41,269 bases of DNA from an uncultured Clostridia bacterium. GTDB taxonomy: Bacteria; Bacillota; Clostridia; Oscillospirales; Acutalibacteraceae. Under the pieces are notes generated by a model. The model saw nothing but the letters and a program-made list of their open reading frames with translations, did no database searches and was not told where the DNA came from. Made by a program: the position numbers and the translations under genes. The stretch lies in contig CAMGDK010000002.1 in assembly GCA_946042285.1 (NCBI GenBank), positions 1-41,269 of the forward strand. The letters run 5' to 3'. This document shows positions 20,106 to 31,907 of this stretch, piece after piece; the stretch's first letter is position 1; every line of letters begins with the position of its first letter.

Positions 20106-21548
20106 TTAGTATGCCTTACCCCAGTAGAGCATCTTTTTTGCAGGCTTACCGCAGCAGATGCACTTGTCTGAGATTTCCTCCTGATCAAACGGAATACAGC
20201 GAGAGCCGACGCCGGTTATTTCCTTAACCTTGTCCTCACATTCCTCGTCGCCGCACCACATAGCCTTTACAAAGCCGTCGCCGTTTTCCTCAAGAGCCTT
20301 AGTGATTTCATCAAGAGTGGTGCACTTATAGGTTCTGTTCTCTCTGTTTTCAAGAGCCTTTTGATAAAGACCGTCTCTAACCTCCTGAAGCTTTTGAGGG
20401 ATAACCTCAGCAAGCTTGTCAAGAGGAACGATTGTCTTTTCTCTGTTGTGTCTTGTAACAACAACACACTGATTATTCTCTATGTCCTTCGGTCCAAGCT
20501 CAACTCTAACCGGTACACCCTTCATTTCGTATTCTGCAAACTTCCAACCCGGTGAGTTGTTTGAGTCGTCAATCTTAACTCGGCATATACCCTTGAGCTC
20601 ATCTGTGAGAGCATAAGCTCGATCAAGCACACCCTCCTTGTGCTGTGCGATAGGAATAACCATAACCTGAATAGGTGCAACGGCAGGCGGAAGAACAAGT
20701 CCGTTGTCGTCACCGTGAGTCATGATAATTGCACCGATAAGTCTTGTTGTCATACCCCAAGAGGTTTGGTGCGGATATGTAAGCTGATTTTCCTTGTTTG
20801 AATATTGAATTTCAAATGCCTTAGCAAAGCCGTCGCCGAAGTAGTGGCTTGTGCCTGCCTGAAGAGCCTTACCGTCATGCATAAGAGCCTCAATGCAGTA
20901 TGTGCGCTCTGCACCTGCAAATTTATCGCTCTCTGTTTTCATTCCCTGCACAACAGGAATAGCAAGCGACTCTTGGCAGAATTTTGTATAAATGCCAAGC
21001 ATCTTCTCTGTTTCCTCAATAGCCTCCTCGGCAGTAGCGTGGAGTGTGTGTCCCTCCTGCCATAAGAACTCTCTTGAACGAAGGAAAGGTCTTGTTGTCT
21101 TTTCCCATCTTACAACAGATACCCACTGATTGTAGAGCTTTGGAAGGTCGCGGTGAGAATGAACAACATTTTTGAAATGCTCACAAAAAAGTGTTTCCGA
21201 TGTAGGACGAACGCAAAGTCTTTCTTCAAGCTTTTCGCTGCCGCCGTATGTTACCCATGCACATTCAGGCGCAAAGCCTTCAACATGGTCCTTCTCCTTT
21301 TGAAGCAGGCTTTCGGGAATAAACATAGGCATGCACACATTCTCGTGTCCTGTTTCCTTAAACATTTTGTCAAGGATTGACTGTATGTTCTCCCAAATTG
21401 CGTAGCCGTACGGTCTTATAACCATGCAGCCCTTAACGCTTGTGTATTCAACAAGCTCTGCTTTTTTGCACACATCTGTGTACCACTTGGCAAAATCCTC
21501 ATCCATTGATGTAATGGAGTCAACCATTTTCTTCTGGTCTTTAGCCAT
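20106..21548 (-). CDS. proS: Prolyl-tRNA synthetase, archaeal/eukaryotic-like (ProS type 3) with C-terminal Zn-binding domain
   Basis: [31 protein letters not shown], no large INS editing insert, C-terminal [11 protein letters not shown]...[18 protein letters not shown]. Confidence 0.95.
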   Translation of the reverse strand: MAKDQKKMVDSITSMDEDFAKWYTDVCKKAELVEYTSVKGCMVIRPYGYAIWENIQSILDKMFKETGHENVCMPMFIPESLLQKEKDHVEGFAPECAWVTYGGSEKLEERLCVRPTSETLFCEHFKNVVHSHRDLPKLYNQWVSVVRWEKTTRPFLRSREFLWQEGHTLHATAEEAIEETEKMLGIYTKFCQESLAIPVVQGMKTESDKFAGAERTYCIEALMHDGKALQAGTSHYFGDGFAKAFEIQYSNKENQLTYPHQTSWGMTTRLIGAIIMTHGDDNGLVLPPAVAPIQVMVIPIAQHKEGVLDRAYALTDELKGICRVKIDDSNNSPGWKFAEYEMKGVPVRVELGPKDIENNQCVVVTRHNREKTIVPLDKLAEVIPQKLQEVRDGLYQKALENRENRTYKCTTLDEITKALEENGDGFVKAMWCGDEECEDKVKEITGVGSRCIPFDQEEISDKCICCGKPAKKMLYWGKAY

Positions 21549-21589
21549 TTTTATATCTCCTTAATCGTTATTTCTGTTTAGACTGTAAT

Positions 21590-21618
21590 ATTATAAACTA
21601 TTTATTTGTATAAGTAAA
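21590..21618 (-). promoter_or_regulatory. Putative promoter for proS-galE (TTTACT-17-TATAAT)
   Basis: Minus strand hexamers with 17-nt spacer upstream of proS. Confidence 0.5.
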
Positions 21619-21706
21619 GTAAGAAATCGAAAAAAATAATATCCGCATGTAGAAAATTGCAATTATAATTCCATAATTATTATTCAGTTATTACTATGCT
21701 AAATGC

Positions 21707-21735
21707 TTGATATTTTACGCGGTTTGTGGTATAAT
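21707..21735 (+). promoter_or_regulatory. Putative ATP synthase operon promoter (TTGATA-17-TATAAT, TGG extended -10)
   Basis: Near-consensus sigma-A hexamers with 17-nt spacer, 65 nt upstream of atpB. Confidence 0.7.
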
Positions 21736-21799
21736 TGCATCTAATTAGGATAGATGGTGCGCAACTAATATTGCGACCGTTTCAACAGGTGGTGAGCGA

Positions 21800-22525
21800 A
21801 TGCTTCAATTTGCAAATTTGATAAATCCCATCAATCTCGGTATAAGGGAATATATCCTTGAGGAGCTTGAGATTGAGGATGTTTTTACAATACCTAACAC
21901 CGGCATAACAGTTGATGAATCTACTGTCGTATCATGGATAATAATGTCAGCAATATTTATTCTATCATTCATTCTCACAAGAGGGATGAAGGTTGACGGT
22001 GACATTTCAAGAAGACAGATTTTCATTGAAATGTGTGTCGATAAAATGAGAAGTTTTTTTCGCAATATCATAGGCGAGCATGCTGATGAATATGTGCCGT
22101 GGTTAATGAGCGTGGCAGTATATATCGGCGCATCAAATATGATAGGTATTTTAGGAATGAAGCCTCCGACAAAGAGCATGCAGGTCACGGCGGCGCTTGC
22201 GCTGACAACAATAGTGCTTGTTGAGGCGGCGGGCATTAAGCATAAGGGCATTAAGGGCCACCTAAAGTCCTTTGCCCAGCCGGTTGCCGTTGTTCTTCCA
22301 ATCAATATTATGGAAATAGCAATTAAGCCTATTTCTCTTTGTATGCGACTTTTCGGTAATATCATAGGCGCATTTATTATTATGGAGCTTATCAAATATT
22401 TTTGGTTTACGAATATCGGTATATCCCTTGCATTTGGATTTTATTTTGATTTGTTTGATGGTTTTCTTCAAGCATATATATTTGTATTCCTGTCTTCAAT
22501 TTATATAAAAGAGGCTGTGGAATAA
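21800..22525 (+). CDS. atpB: F-type ATP synthase subunit a
   Basis: Multi-TM; ISLCMRLFGNIIGAFIIMELI; first gene before the c-subunit. Confidence 0.93.
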   Translation: MLQFANLINPINLGIREYILEELEIEDVFTIPNTGITVDESTVVSWIIMSAIFILSFILTRGMKVDGDISRRQIFIEMCVDKMRSFFRNIIGEHADEYVPWLMSVAVYIGASNMIGILGMKPPTKSMQVTAALALTTIVLVEAAGIKHKGIKGHLKSFAQPVAVVLPINIMEIAIKPISLCMRLFGNIIGAFIIMELIKYFWFTNIGISLAFGFYFDLFDGFLQAYIFVFLSSIYIKEAVE

Positions 22526-22548
22526 TAAATCGTTTTGCAAGTTGATAA

Positions 22549-22797
<249 letters not shown>

Positions 22798-22837
22798 TTG
22801 CGCAAATCAAAATGGCGAATGAAAAGGAGCACTATTC

Positions 22838-23320
22838 ATGTTAAAATTTGACTGGAATTTTCTCTTTACGATTATCAATCTTGTCATCTTCTATATTCTT
22901 ATGAGGAAGTTTATTTTCGGAAAGATTATCAGTGTTATGGATAAGCGTAAGGAGCTTATACAAAAGCAGTTTGATGAGGCAGACGAGGCAAAGGCACAGG
23001 CAGAGCAAATCAAGGAAGAATATCAGTCGCATCTTGATAATGCCGAAAGTGAAAGACAGGAGTTAATCAACTGTGCTAAAGCTGAGGCTAAAAGAGAGTA
23101 CGACAAGATTATTGATAAGGCACAGCTTGATGCCGAGCGCGTTAAGTCAGATGCAAAAAAGAGTGCAGAGCTTGAAACGGAAAAGGCAAGGCTTGCAGTT
23201 AACGAAGAAATCGCACAAATCGCGATGGAAACTGCCGCAAAAATTGTAGGCGATAAAGCAAGTCCCCAAACAGACAGCGAGCTGTACAACAAATTTTTAG
23301 ATGAAAGCAGTGATGATTGA
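22838..23320 (+). CDS. atpF: F-type ATP synthase subunit b
   Basis: N-terminal TM then long charged helix; position in operon. Confidence 0.93.
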   Translation: MLKFDWNFLFTIINLVIFYILMRKFIFGKIISVMDKRKELIQKQFDEADEAKAQAEQIKEEYQSHLDNAESERQELINCAKAEAKREYDKIIDKAQLDAERVKSDAKKSAELETEKARLAVNEEIAQIAMETAAKIVGDKASPQTDSELYNKFLDESSDD

Positions 23321-25330
23321 TGAGCAGTAATTACGAAAGCTATATTGACGCACTGTTTAAGTCGAATGCAGGTGTGTCAAGCCTTGAGGACGCATTAAGG
23401 ATTATTAACTCAACAAAGGAGTTAAAGGATATTCTTGATAATCCAAATGTTACCTCGGCTGAAAAGGAAGCAGTATGCGCAGAGCTTTTTGCCCCGTCGG
23501 TAAAGGGCTTTATTGCCGAGCTTGCAGATAACGGCAGACTCGGTGAGCTTGCTGATATTATCGACACCTATATCAAGGAAATAAATAAAAAATCAAATGT
23601 TGCAGATGCGACCGTTTATTGTGTTACAAGTCCTGACGAAAAGCAGCTTGAAGGCATCAGGGAATTTGTTTGCAGGGAATGTAACGCAGGAGATGCAAGC
23701 ATTAAAATTGTCAAGGACGAAAGTCTTATCGGCGGATTTATTATCAATATCGGCGACAGGGAATACGACCATAGCCTGAAGGGCAAGCTTGATTCAATCA
23801 AGAGCAGGGTTATTCAAAGCGCCCGAGATGCCCATACGGACACAGGCTCTGTCGTTGCAATTCTCAAAAAGGATATTAAGGATTTCGAGATTAAGGTAAA
23901 CGAGGAAGAAATCGGCACGGTTATTAAGGTCGGCGACAGTATTGCAACAATACATGGACTTAATCATGCTATGTACGGCGAAATAGTTGTCTTTGAAAAC
24001 GGCGTTAAGGGCATGGTTCAGGATATTAGAAAAAATCACATCGGTGTTATTCTTTTTGATTCGGACACCGGAGTTTATCAGGGCAGCAAGGTTAAGCGCA
24101 CCCATAAAAAAGCAGGTGTTCCTGTCGGCGAAGCGTTTATCGGCAGGATTATAAATTCGCTTGGTGAGCCGATTGACGGCAAGGGTGATATTGAAGCAAG
24201 CGATTACAGAGCGGTTGAGCAAACCGCACCGTCAATTGTTGACAGAAAGAGAGTTGATACTCCGCTTGCTACCGGTATTCTTTCTATCGACTCAATGTTT
24301 CCTATCGGTCGCGGTCAGCGTGAGCTTATTATCGGTGACAGGCAGACAGGTAAAACATCTATTGCGCTTGATGCTATACTTAACCAAAAGGGTAAGGATG
24401 TAATTTGTATTTATAACGCAATCGGTCAAAAGGCTTCGAGCGTTGCAAAGCTTGTTAACACACTTGAAAAATCAGGTGCAATGGACTACACAATAGTGGT
24501 CTGCTCAACTGCATCGGAGCCTGCTTCGCTTCAGTATATTTCACCGTATTCGGCAACCGCCTTGGCAGAATACTTTATGTATCAGGGCAAGGATTGTCTT
24601 ATCGTGTATGATGATTTGAGTAAGCACGCTGTTGCTTACAGAGCGCTTTCGCTTTTGCTTGAGAGAAGCCCCGGCCGTGAAGCGTATCCCGGTGATGTGT
24701 TCTATCTTCACTCAAGACTTCTTGAGCGTTCAAGCAAGCTTTCCGATGAGCTTGGAGGAGGCTCTATTACCGCCTTGCCTATTATTGAAACACAGGCAGG
24801 TGATGTGTCGGCATATATACCGACAAATGTAATTTCTATAACCGACGGTCAAATCTTCCTTGAGAGTGATTTGTTTTTCAGCGGTATGCGTCCTGCGGTA
24901 AATGTAGGTCTGTCCGTATCCCGTGTCGGCGGTGACGCGCAAACAAAGGCTATGAAGAAGGCTGCCGGCTCTCTTCGTATTGATCTTGCGCAGTATCGTG
25001 AAATGGAAGTGTTCACGCAGTTTTCATCCGACCTTGATGAAGAAACAAAGGCAGGTCTTGTCTATGGTAAGGGATTGATGGAGCTATTAAAGCAGCCGCT
25101 CGGCAATCCGCTTTCGCTCTCCGATATGGTTATTACACTCGTTTGTGCTACAAACAAGCGATTTGTTGATTTACCGATAGAGAAAATCAAGTCCTTCCAG
25201 ATGAATATGCTTGAATATTTTTCAACTCATCACAGCGATATTGTCGATACGATTGAAAAGGATAAGGCTATCGACGATAGCTTGAAGGAGCAGATTTTAG
25301 CAGCAGCAGACGAATATAAGAGGTTGAACA

Positions 25331-25338
<8 letters not shown>
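23320..25338 (+). CDS. Fused F-type ATP synthase delta (N-terminal) and alpha (C-terminal) subunits
   Basis: Delta/OSCP signature (DNPNVTSAEKEAVCAELF, GRLGELADIIDTYIKEI, DESLIGGFIINIGDREYDHSLKGKLDSIKSRVI) continues in frame without stop into alpha (EIGTVIKVGDSIATIHGL, GDRQTGKTSIALD, SPGREAYPGDVFYLHSRLLER). Confidence 0.95.
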
Positions 25339-27620
<2,282 letters not shown>

Positions 27621-27629
27621 GGTGAAAAT

Positions 27630-28043
27630 ATGAATACCTTTAAACTTAAAATTATAGCGTCAAACAAGGTCTTCTTTGACGGCGAAGCAAGCTATCTTGT
27701 CGTGCCGTCTGTTGATGGCGGACTTATGGGATTTCTTCCCCGTCACGAAAACTGTGTTCTTCCGATTGATGTCGGAGAGATGAAGATAATTGATGCAAAT
27801 GAAGGCAAAATTGATGCTTTTGTAGGAAGCGGATTTCTTGAATTTCTAAATAACGAAGCAACGCTTGTTTGCATTTCCGCTGAATTGCCTGAGGAGATTG
27901 ACGAGCGCAGAGCAAGAGAAGCAAGTGAAAGAGCACAGGAGGAGCTTCGACAGAAACGCTCAATGCTCGAGTATCACCATTCGCAAATGAATTTAGCACG
28001 AGCAATGGAGCGTCTTAAGGTCAAAAACAAGCATAAAATATAA
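27630..28043 (+). CDS. atpC: F-type ATP synthase subunit epsilon
   Basis: FKLKIIASNKVFFDGEASYLVVPSVDGGLMGFLPRHENCVLPID plus C-terminal helices. Confidence 0.93.
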   Translation: MNTFKLKIIASNKVFFDGEASYLVVPSVDGGLMGFLPRHENCVLPIDVGEMKIIDANEGKIDAFVGSGFLEFLNNEATLVCISAELPEEIDERRAREASERAQEELRQKRSMLEYHHSQMNLARAMERLKVKNKHKI

Positions 28044-28052
28044 GATAAAATT

Positions 28053-28084
28053 AAGGCTGTATCAACAAATGTTGATACAGCCTT
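28053..28084. terminator. Strong terminator hairpin between convergent atpC and GH2 gene
   Basis: AAGGCTGTATCAAC-aaat-GTTGATACAGCCTT perfect 14-bp stem plus T-run. Confidence 0.92.
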
Positions 28085-28093
28085 TTGTCTGTT

Positions 28094-30340
28094 TTATCTT
28101 GGCTTTTTCACTTTGTTAAGAAGCTTGTTTATGTTCAAAATGTCTTCCTTTGTGAATTGTCCTCCGATCATCATAAATACTCTTTTTACGGAAAAGCCCT
28201 TTGCAAGCTCAATCATTGTCTTGTTGATTGAAAAGCCCATAACCTCTGCTTTTTTCTTCTTTTCTTTTTTGCCGTTACTGTTGTCATCATCAGTCGATGA
28301 GCCCTTCTTGAGAGACGGAACTATATATCTCAAAAGAACAATCAAAAGAGCTGCTTTGCCCATAAAGCAATTCATGATGTCGCCGATAGTGTCGTTAACG
28401 GAGCAGTAGCCGGTTGGAGTGTCAATTTCAAACCAGTTGATAACTGCACCCTCCTCCTTCATGATGTAGCTTTCATCGGGAGTATCTACCTTGTTGATTG
28501 TCGCATTGTCTGTAAGATTTCCTGCTTTTGCAACAAGCTCTGTCTTGCCGACATTTTTAACTTCAAAGTAGAAGAACGGGTACGCACCCTTCTTTTGACT
28601 GCCTACACTTTCGCCGTTTGCAAATAATTCAACCTCGTCTTGATTTGAATAAACGGTAACCTTTGTAACATCCTCTGTTCTGTTAATATATCTCTTTGAG
28701 CAGATGTGAAGAACAGGCTCATCGGACAGCCAAGCCTTGTATGCATAAAAAGCATCCTTTTTATACTTTCTGTCAAATGATACAAGTCCCTTGTGATTCA
28801 TGCCGTTTTCGCCGCCCTCGCTTCTTGCGTCGGCAGCAAAGTCAAACATGTTCCATACATGCGTAGCCCAAAGATACGGTCTTTGGCCAATTTGCTTGAT
28901 AAGCTCTTCGTGGTAATATGCCTGATATTCCTCTGTGTAGTCACCCTGCGCAGGCTCGCTTGTGTGCCAGTTAAGAGCCTCGCATCCGTACTCACTGATA
29001 CCGATTGGCTTGTTTGGATATTTTTTATGGAACTCGTCAAACCAAGGTCCGTACATCGACACATTACCGCCGTACCATCCAAAGTAGTGGTTGTACGAAA
29101 GAATGTCACTGATTTTGTTAATTTCCTCGTCCATACCGCACATTGTTACGGTTGCCATTGTCGTAGGTCTTGTTTTGTCAAGACTGTGACAAAGGTCGTT
29201 GAGCATTTTGTGATTTTCGATAAGAGTCGGATCAGCTGCACCGTTCATGGTGATTTCATTAGAAAGTCCCCATGTAACGATTGACGGATGATTGTAGCAT
29301 TGACAAATGAGCTCTGTCATTTGCTGCTTCGTATTTTCTCTTCCGTTTGGCATGTGCTTTGAAATATAAGGTATTTCTGCCCAAACAATAAGTCCCTTTT
29401 CATCGCATAAATCGTAAAAATACTGATTGTGCTGATAATGTGCAAGCCTGATTGTGTTTGCACCCATTTCACAGATTAAATCAATATCCTCCTCGTGATG
29501 CTCGGGTAAGAGCGCATTACCGATTTCAGGTCTGTCCTGATGACGCGATACACCGCGAAGCGGATATTCTCTGCCGTTCAAAATAAATCCTTTTTGTGCG
29601 TCAATCTCAAAGCTTCTGATACCAAATCGAGTGCCGATTTCATCAACAGTATTTTCGCCGTCAACGAGCTTTGCACTTGCGCTGTAAAGATAAGGATCCT
29701 TAACACCGTCCCAAAGATGCGGATTGTCTAATGTGAATATTGCAGCCGGATTTTTGCCCTCCGCCTCGCTTGAGCATATTACATTTCCGCCGTCTGTGAT
29801 TTCAAATAAAACCTTTGCATCGCAAAATGCCTGAACAGTGATTTCAGCCTTACCGTCTTTTACTATCGGCGTAACCATTATTCCCGGTGCTCCGTAGTAG
29901 TCAAGATCAAAATGCTTCTTAGCAACACCGATAAGCTTAACATCTCTGTAAATACCGCCGTAAAATGTAAAGTCGGCAACTTGCGGATAAACGGTGTCAT
30001 TAGGGCTGTTATCAACCTCTACCTTTATGGTATTATTTTCTTTAACATCCTCAAGCCTTGCTCTGAATGTTGAGTATCCGCCGTGGTGCTGTGCAATTTT
30101 CCTGCCGTTAAAATATACGGTAGAGGAGGAATTAACACCGTCAAGCTGAATGTAAATCTCGTCGCCATTAGGCATTTCATCTGCCGAAATCTCTTTTTCG
30201 TAGATGCAGGTGCCTCTGTAATAATCGTTTCCGCCGTCCTGACCGTCAACGCCGTTCCAGGTGTGAGGAAGATTAACATTTGTTGATTCGCCTTTTTTTG
30301 TAAAAATCCAATTGTCGTTAATAAGCTTAATTGTTCTCAT
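28094..30340 (-). CDS. Glycoside hydrolase family 2 protein (beta-galactosidase/beta-glucuronidase-like) with unusual C-terminal tail
   Basis: NLPHTWNGVDGQDGGNDYYRGTCIYEK, RLAHYQHNQYFYDLCDEKGLIVWAEIP, acid/base in WGLSNEI, nucleophile in GISEYGCEA. Confidence 0.92.
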   Translation of the reverse strand: MRTIKLINDNWIFTKKGESTNVNLPHTWNGVDGQDGGNDYYRGTCIYEKEISADEMPNGDEIYIQLDGVNSSSTVYFNGRKIAQHHGGYSTFRARLEDVKENNTIKVEVDNSPNDTVYPQVADFTFYGGIYRDVKLIGVAKKHFDLDYYGAPGIMVTPIVKDGKAEITVQAFCDAKVLFEITDGGNVICSSEAEGKNPAAIFTLDNPHLWDGVKDPYLYSASAKLVDGENTVDEIGTRFGIRSFEIDAQKGFILNGREYPLRGVSRHQDRPEIGNALLPEHHEEDIDLICEMGANTIRLAHYQHNQYFYDLCDEKGLIVWAEIPYISKHMPNGRENTKQQMTELICQCYNHPSIVTWGLSNEITMNGAADPTLIENHKMLNDLCHSLDKTRPTTMATVTMCGMDEEINKISDILSYNHYFGWYGGNVSMYGPWFDEFHKKYPNKPIGISEYGCEALNWHTSEPAQGDYTEEYQAYYHEELIKQIGQRPYLWATHVWNMFDFAADARSEGGENGMNHKGLVSFDRKYKKDAFYAYKAWLSDEPVLHICSKRYINRTEDVTKVTVYSNQDEVELFANGESVGSQKKGAYPFFYFEVKNVGKTELVAKAGNLTDNATINKVDTPDESYIMKEEGAVINWFEIDTPTGYCSVNDTIGDIMNCFMGKAALLIVLLRYIVPSLKKGSSTDDDNSNGKKEKKKKAEVMGFSINKTMIELAKGFSVKRVFMMIGGQFTKEDILNINKLLNKVKKPR

Positions 30341-30352
30341 TGCTTTTCTCCT

Positions 30353-31711
30353 TTATTCGCTTTTGCCGAATTCCTGCTCTTGCTTGAAGCTGATGTTATA
30401 TATAAATTTCATCGAAACTGTCATGATTACAAGACCGATAACGAGTAATACAATGTACAAATTCTTGATGTTTGCAGCAACCTGCGCAGTCTGTGTTGTT
30501 GATGTTTCAATATATCCGACTGCACTGAGCGCGAGTGCAACGAGCGCAGAGCCAATGCCTTGAGCAAGCTTGCGGAAGAATGAATAGAGCGCGTATAGCG
30601 AGCCCTCCTCTCTGACACCCTTTCTGCGATAACTATCCTCAATACAGTCTGCAACGATTGCCCAAACAATAATTTGGAATACACAGCAGCCGGTGTTTAC
30701 AAACATCAAGCCTACTACATAAATAATAATACCCTTCTTGTCCGGTGTAATAGGAAGGAACAGTAATATTATTCCTGCAATCGCACTGAAAAGACTTGTC
30801 CATACAGAAAGATTTTTCTTTCCGATTTTAGCAACTAAGCTCGATGCGAACGGCATGAAGGCAACGAGCGGAATATATGATGCAATCATGGCAAGAGTAG
30901 CCTTTTTTGCATCGTTAAAATAAAACTGGAATACAAGGTTGTTAACGGACAACGAGGAATTGTAGAAGATAACAACTGCAATCGTCGAAACAGTTATACC
31001 AAGCATTGCACGGTTTGTAAAGAAGGACTTAACCGTCGAAATATAGCTGACCTTCTCCACCTTCTGCTCTCTGACAACTCTTTCCGTAACCATCTTGCGC
31101 ATTCCAAAGAATGCAAAGTATGCAGCAATCGAGAATACAGCGGTAACAATGAATAAGCTGCTAGCCGAAAGCACATTGTCCTTATAGACAATCTTTGGAA
31201 GAATCATAACAAGCACTGCAGGAAGAGAAGCACCGATGCTTCTAAATGTTGAAAGCGTTGTGCGCTGCTTAGGATCCTCAGTGATTACAGAATGAAGTGA
31301 GCCGTACGGCACATTTATCATTGTGTAAGCAACAGACCATAAGCAGTAGGAGACTAAGCACCAAAGTATTTTACCCGTCTGTGAAAACGCCGTTACGGGA
31401 GTAAACAGCATAACGGAGAATACGACGAGTAATACCGAGCCGATAGAAATCCACGGCATGAATTTACTTTTACCCTTACCTATGTGTGTTCTGTCAACCA
31501 TGTTACCTATGACAACATCGTTAATTGCATCCCATACCTTTGATACAACAATTATCCACGCCCAATGCTTTGCACTTAATCCTATGCATTGTGTGTAGAA
31601 TAAGTACATGTAGGAGGTAACAAGCTGAAACGAGAAATTACATCCCATATCACCTAATGCGTATCCGATTTTGTCTCTTGCACCAAAAGGTCTTAATTTG
31701 TTTTCTTTCAA
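30353..31711 (-). CDS. GPH-family (MFS_2) sugar/glycoside:cation symporter
   Basis: KIGYALGDMGCNFSFQLVTSYMYLFYTQCIGL, IGNMVDRTHIGKGKSKFMPWI, 12-TM pattern; TTG start with SD AAGGGGTGA. Confidence 0.9.
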   Translation of the reverse strand: MKENKLRPFGARDKIGYALGDMGCNFSFQLVTSYMYLFYTQCIGLSAKHWAWIIVVSKVWDAINDVVIGNMVDRTHIGKGKSKFMPWISIGSVLLVVFSVMLFTPVTAFSQTGKILWCLVSYCLWSVAYTMINVPYGSLHSVITEDPKQRTTLSTFRSIGASLPAVLVMILPKIVYKDNVLSASSLFIVTAVFSIAAYFAFFGMRKMVTERVVREQKVEKVSYISTVKSFFTNRAMLGITVSTIAVVIFYNSSLSVNNLVFQFYFNDAKKATLAMIASYIPLVAFMPFASSLVAKIGKKNLSVWTSLFSAIAGIILLFLPITPDKKGIIIYVVGLMFVNTGCCVFQIIVWAIVADCIEDSYRRKGVREEGSLYALYSFFRKLAQGIGSALVALALSAVGYIETSTTQTAQVAANIKNLYIVLLVIGLVIMTVSMKFIYNISFKQEQEFGKSE

Positions 31712-31749
31712 AGAATCACCCCTTAATTTATTTTATTCTCCTTGATTCT

Positions 31750-31778
31750 ATTTTAACCTATATTCAGACCATTTGCAA
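31750..31778 (-). promoter_or_regulatory. Putative promoter for GPH transporter-GH2 (TTGCAA-17-TAAAAT)
   Basis: Minus strand: TTGCAA (31778-31773), 17-nt spacer, TAAAAT (31755-31750). Confidence 0.5.
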
Positions 31779-31802
31779 GATTATTTATAAATGTGGTAAA
31801 AT
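31773..31802 (+). promoter_or_regulatory. Putative promoter for glmS (TTGCAA-18-TAAAAT, TGG extended -10)
   Basis: Uses the same palindromic TTGCAA as the opposing promoter. Confidence 0.5.
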
Positions 31803-31907
31803 ATTATAGTAAGCTCCAATAATTGCAAGGAGCATGAGTCGTGATATTTTGTGGTACTTTACCATAACATATTTATGTAAATGATATTTTTGAATGGAGA
31901 ATTATTT

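Noticed and set aside
21549-21799. Possible T-box riboswitch for proS, or at 11196-11219 for ileS
   Set aside because: No AGGGTGGNACCGCG-type T-box sequence or space for one; ileS is only 24 nt from divIVA.
31803-31907. Possible glmS ribozyme in the glmS leader
   Set aside because: The ~105-nt leader shows only small hairpins (e.g. TGTGGTA-ctt-TACCATA) and no recognisable glmS ribozyme core; covariance search (Rfam glmS) would be decisive.
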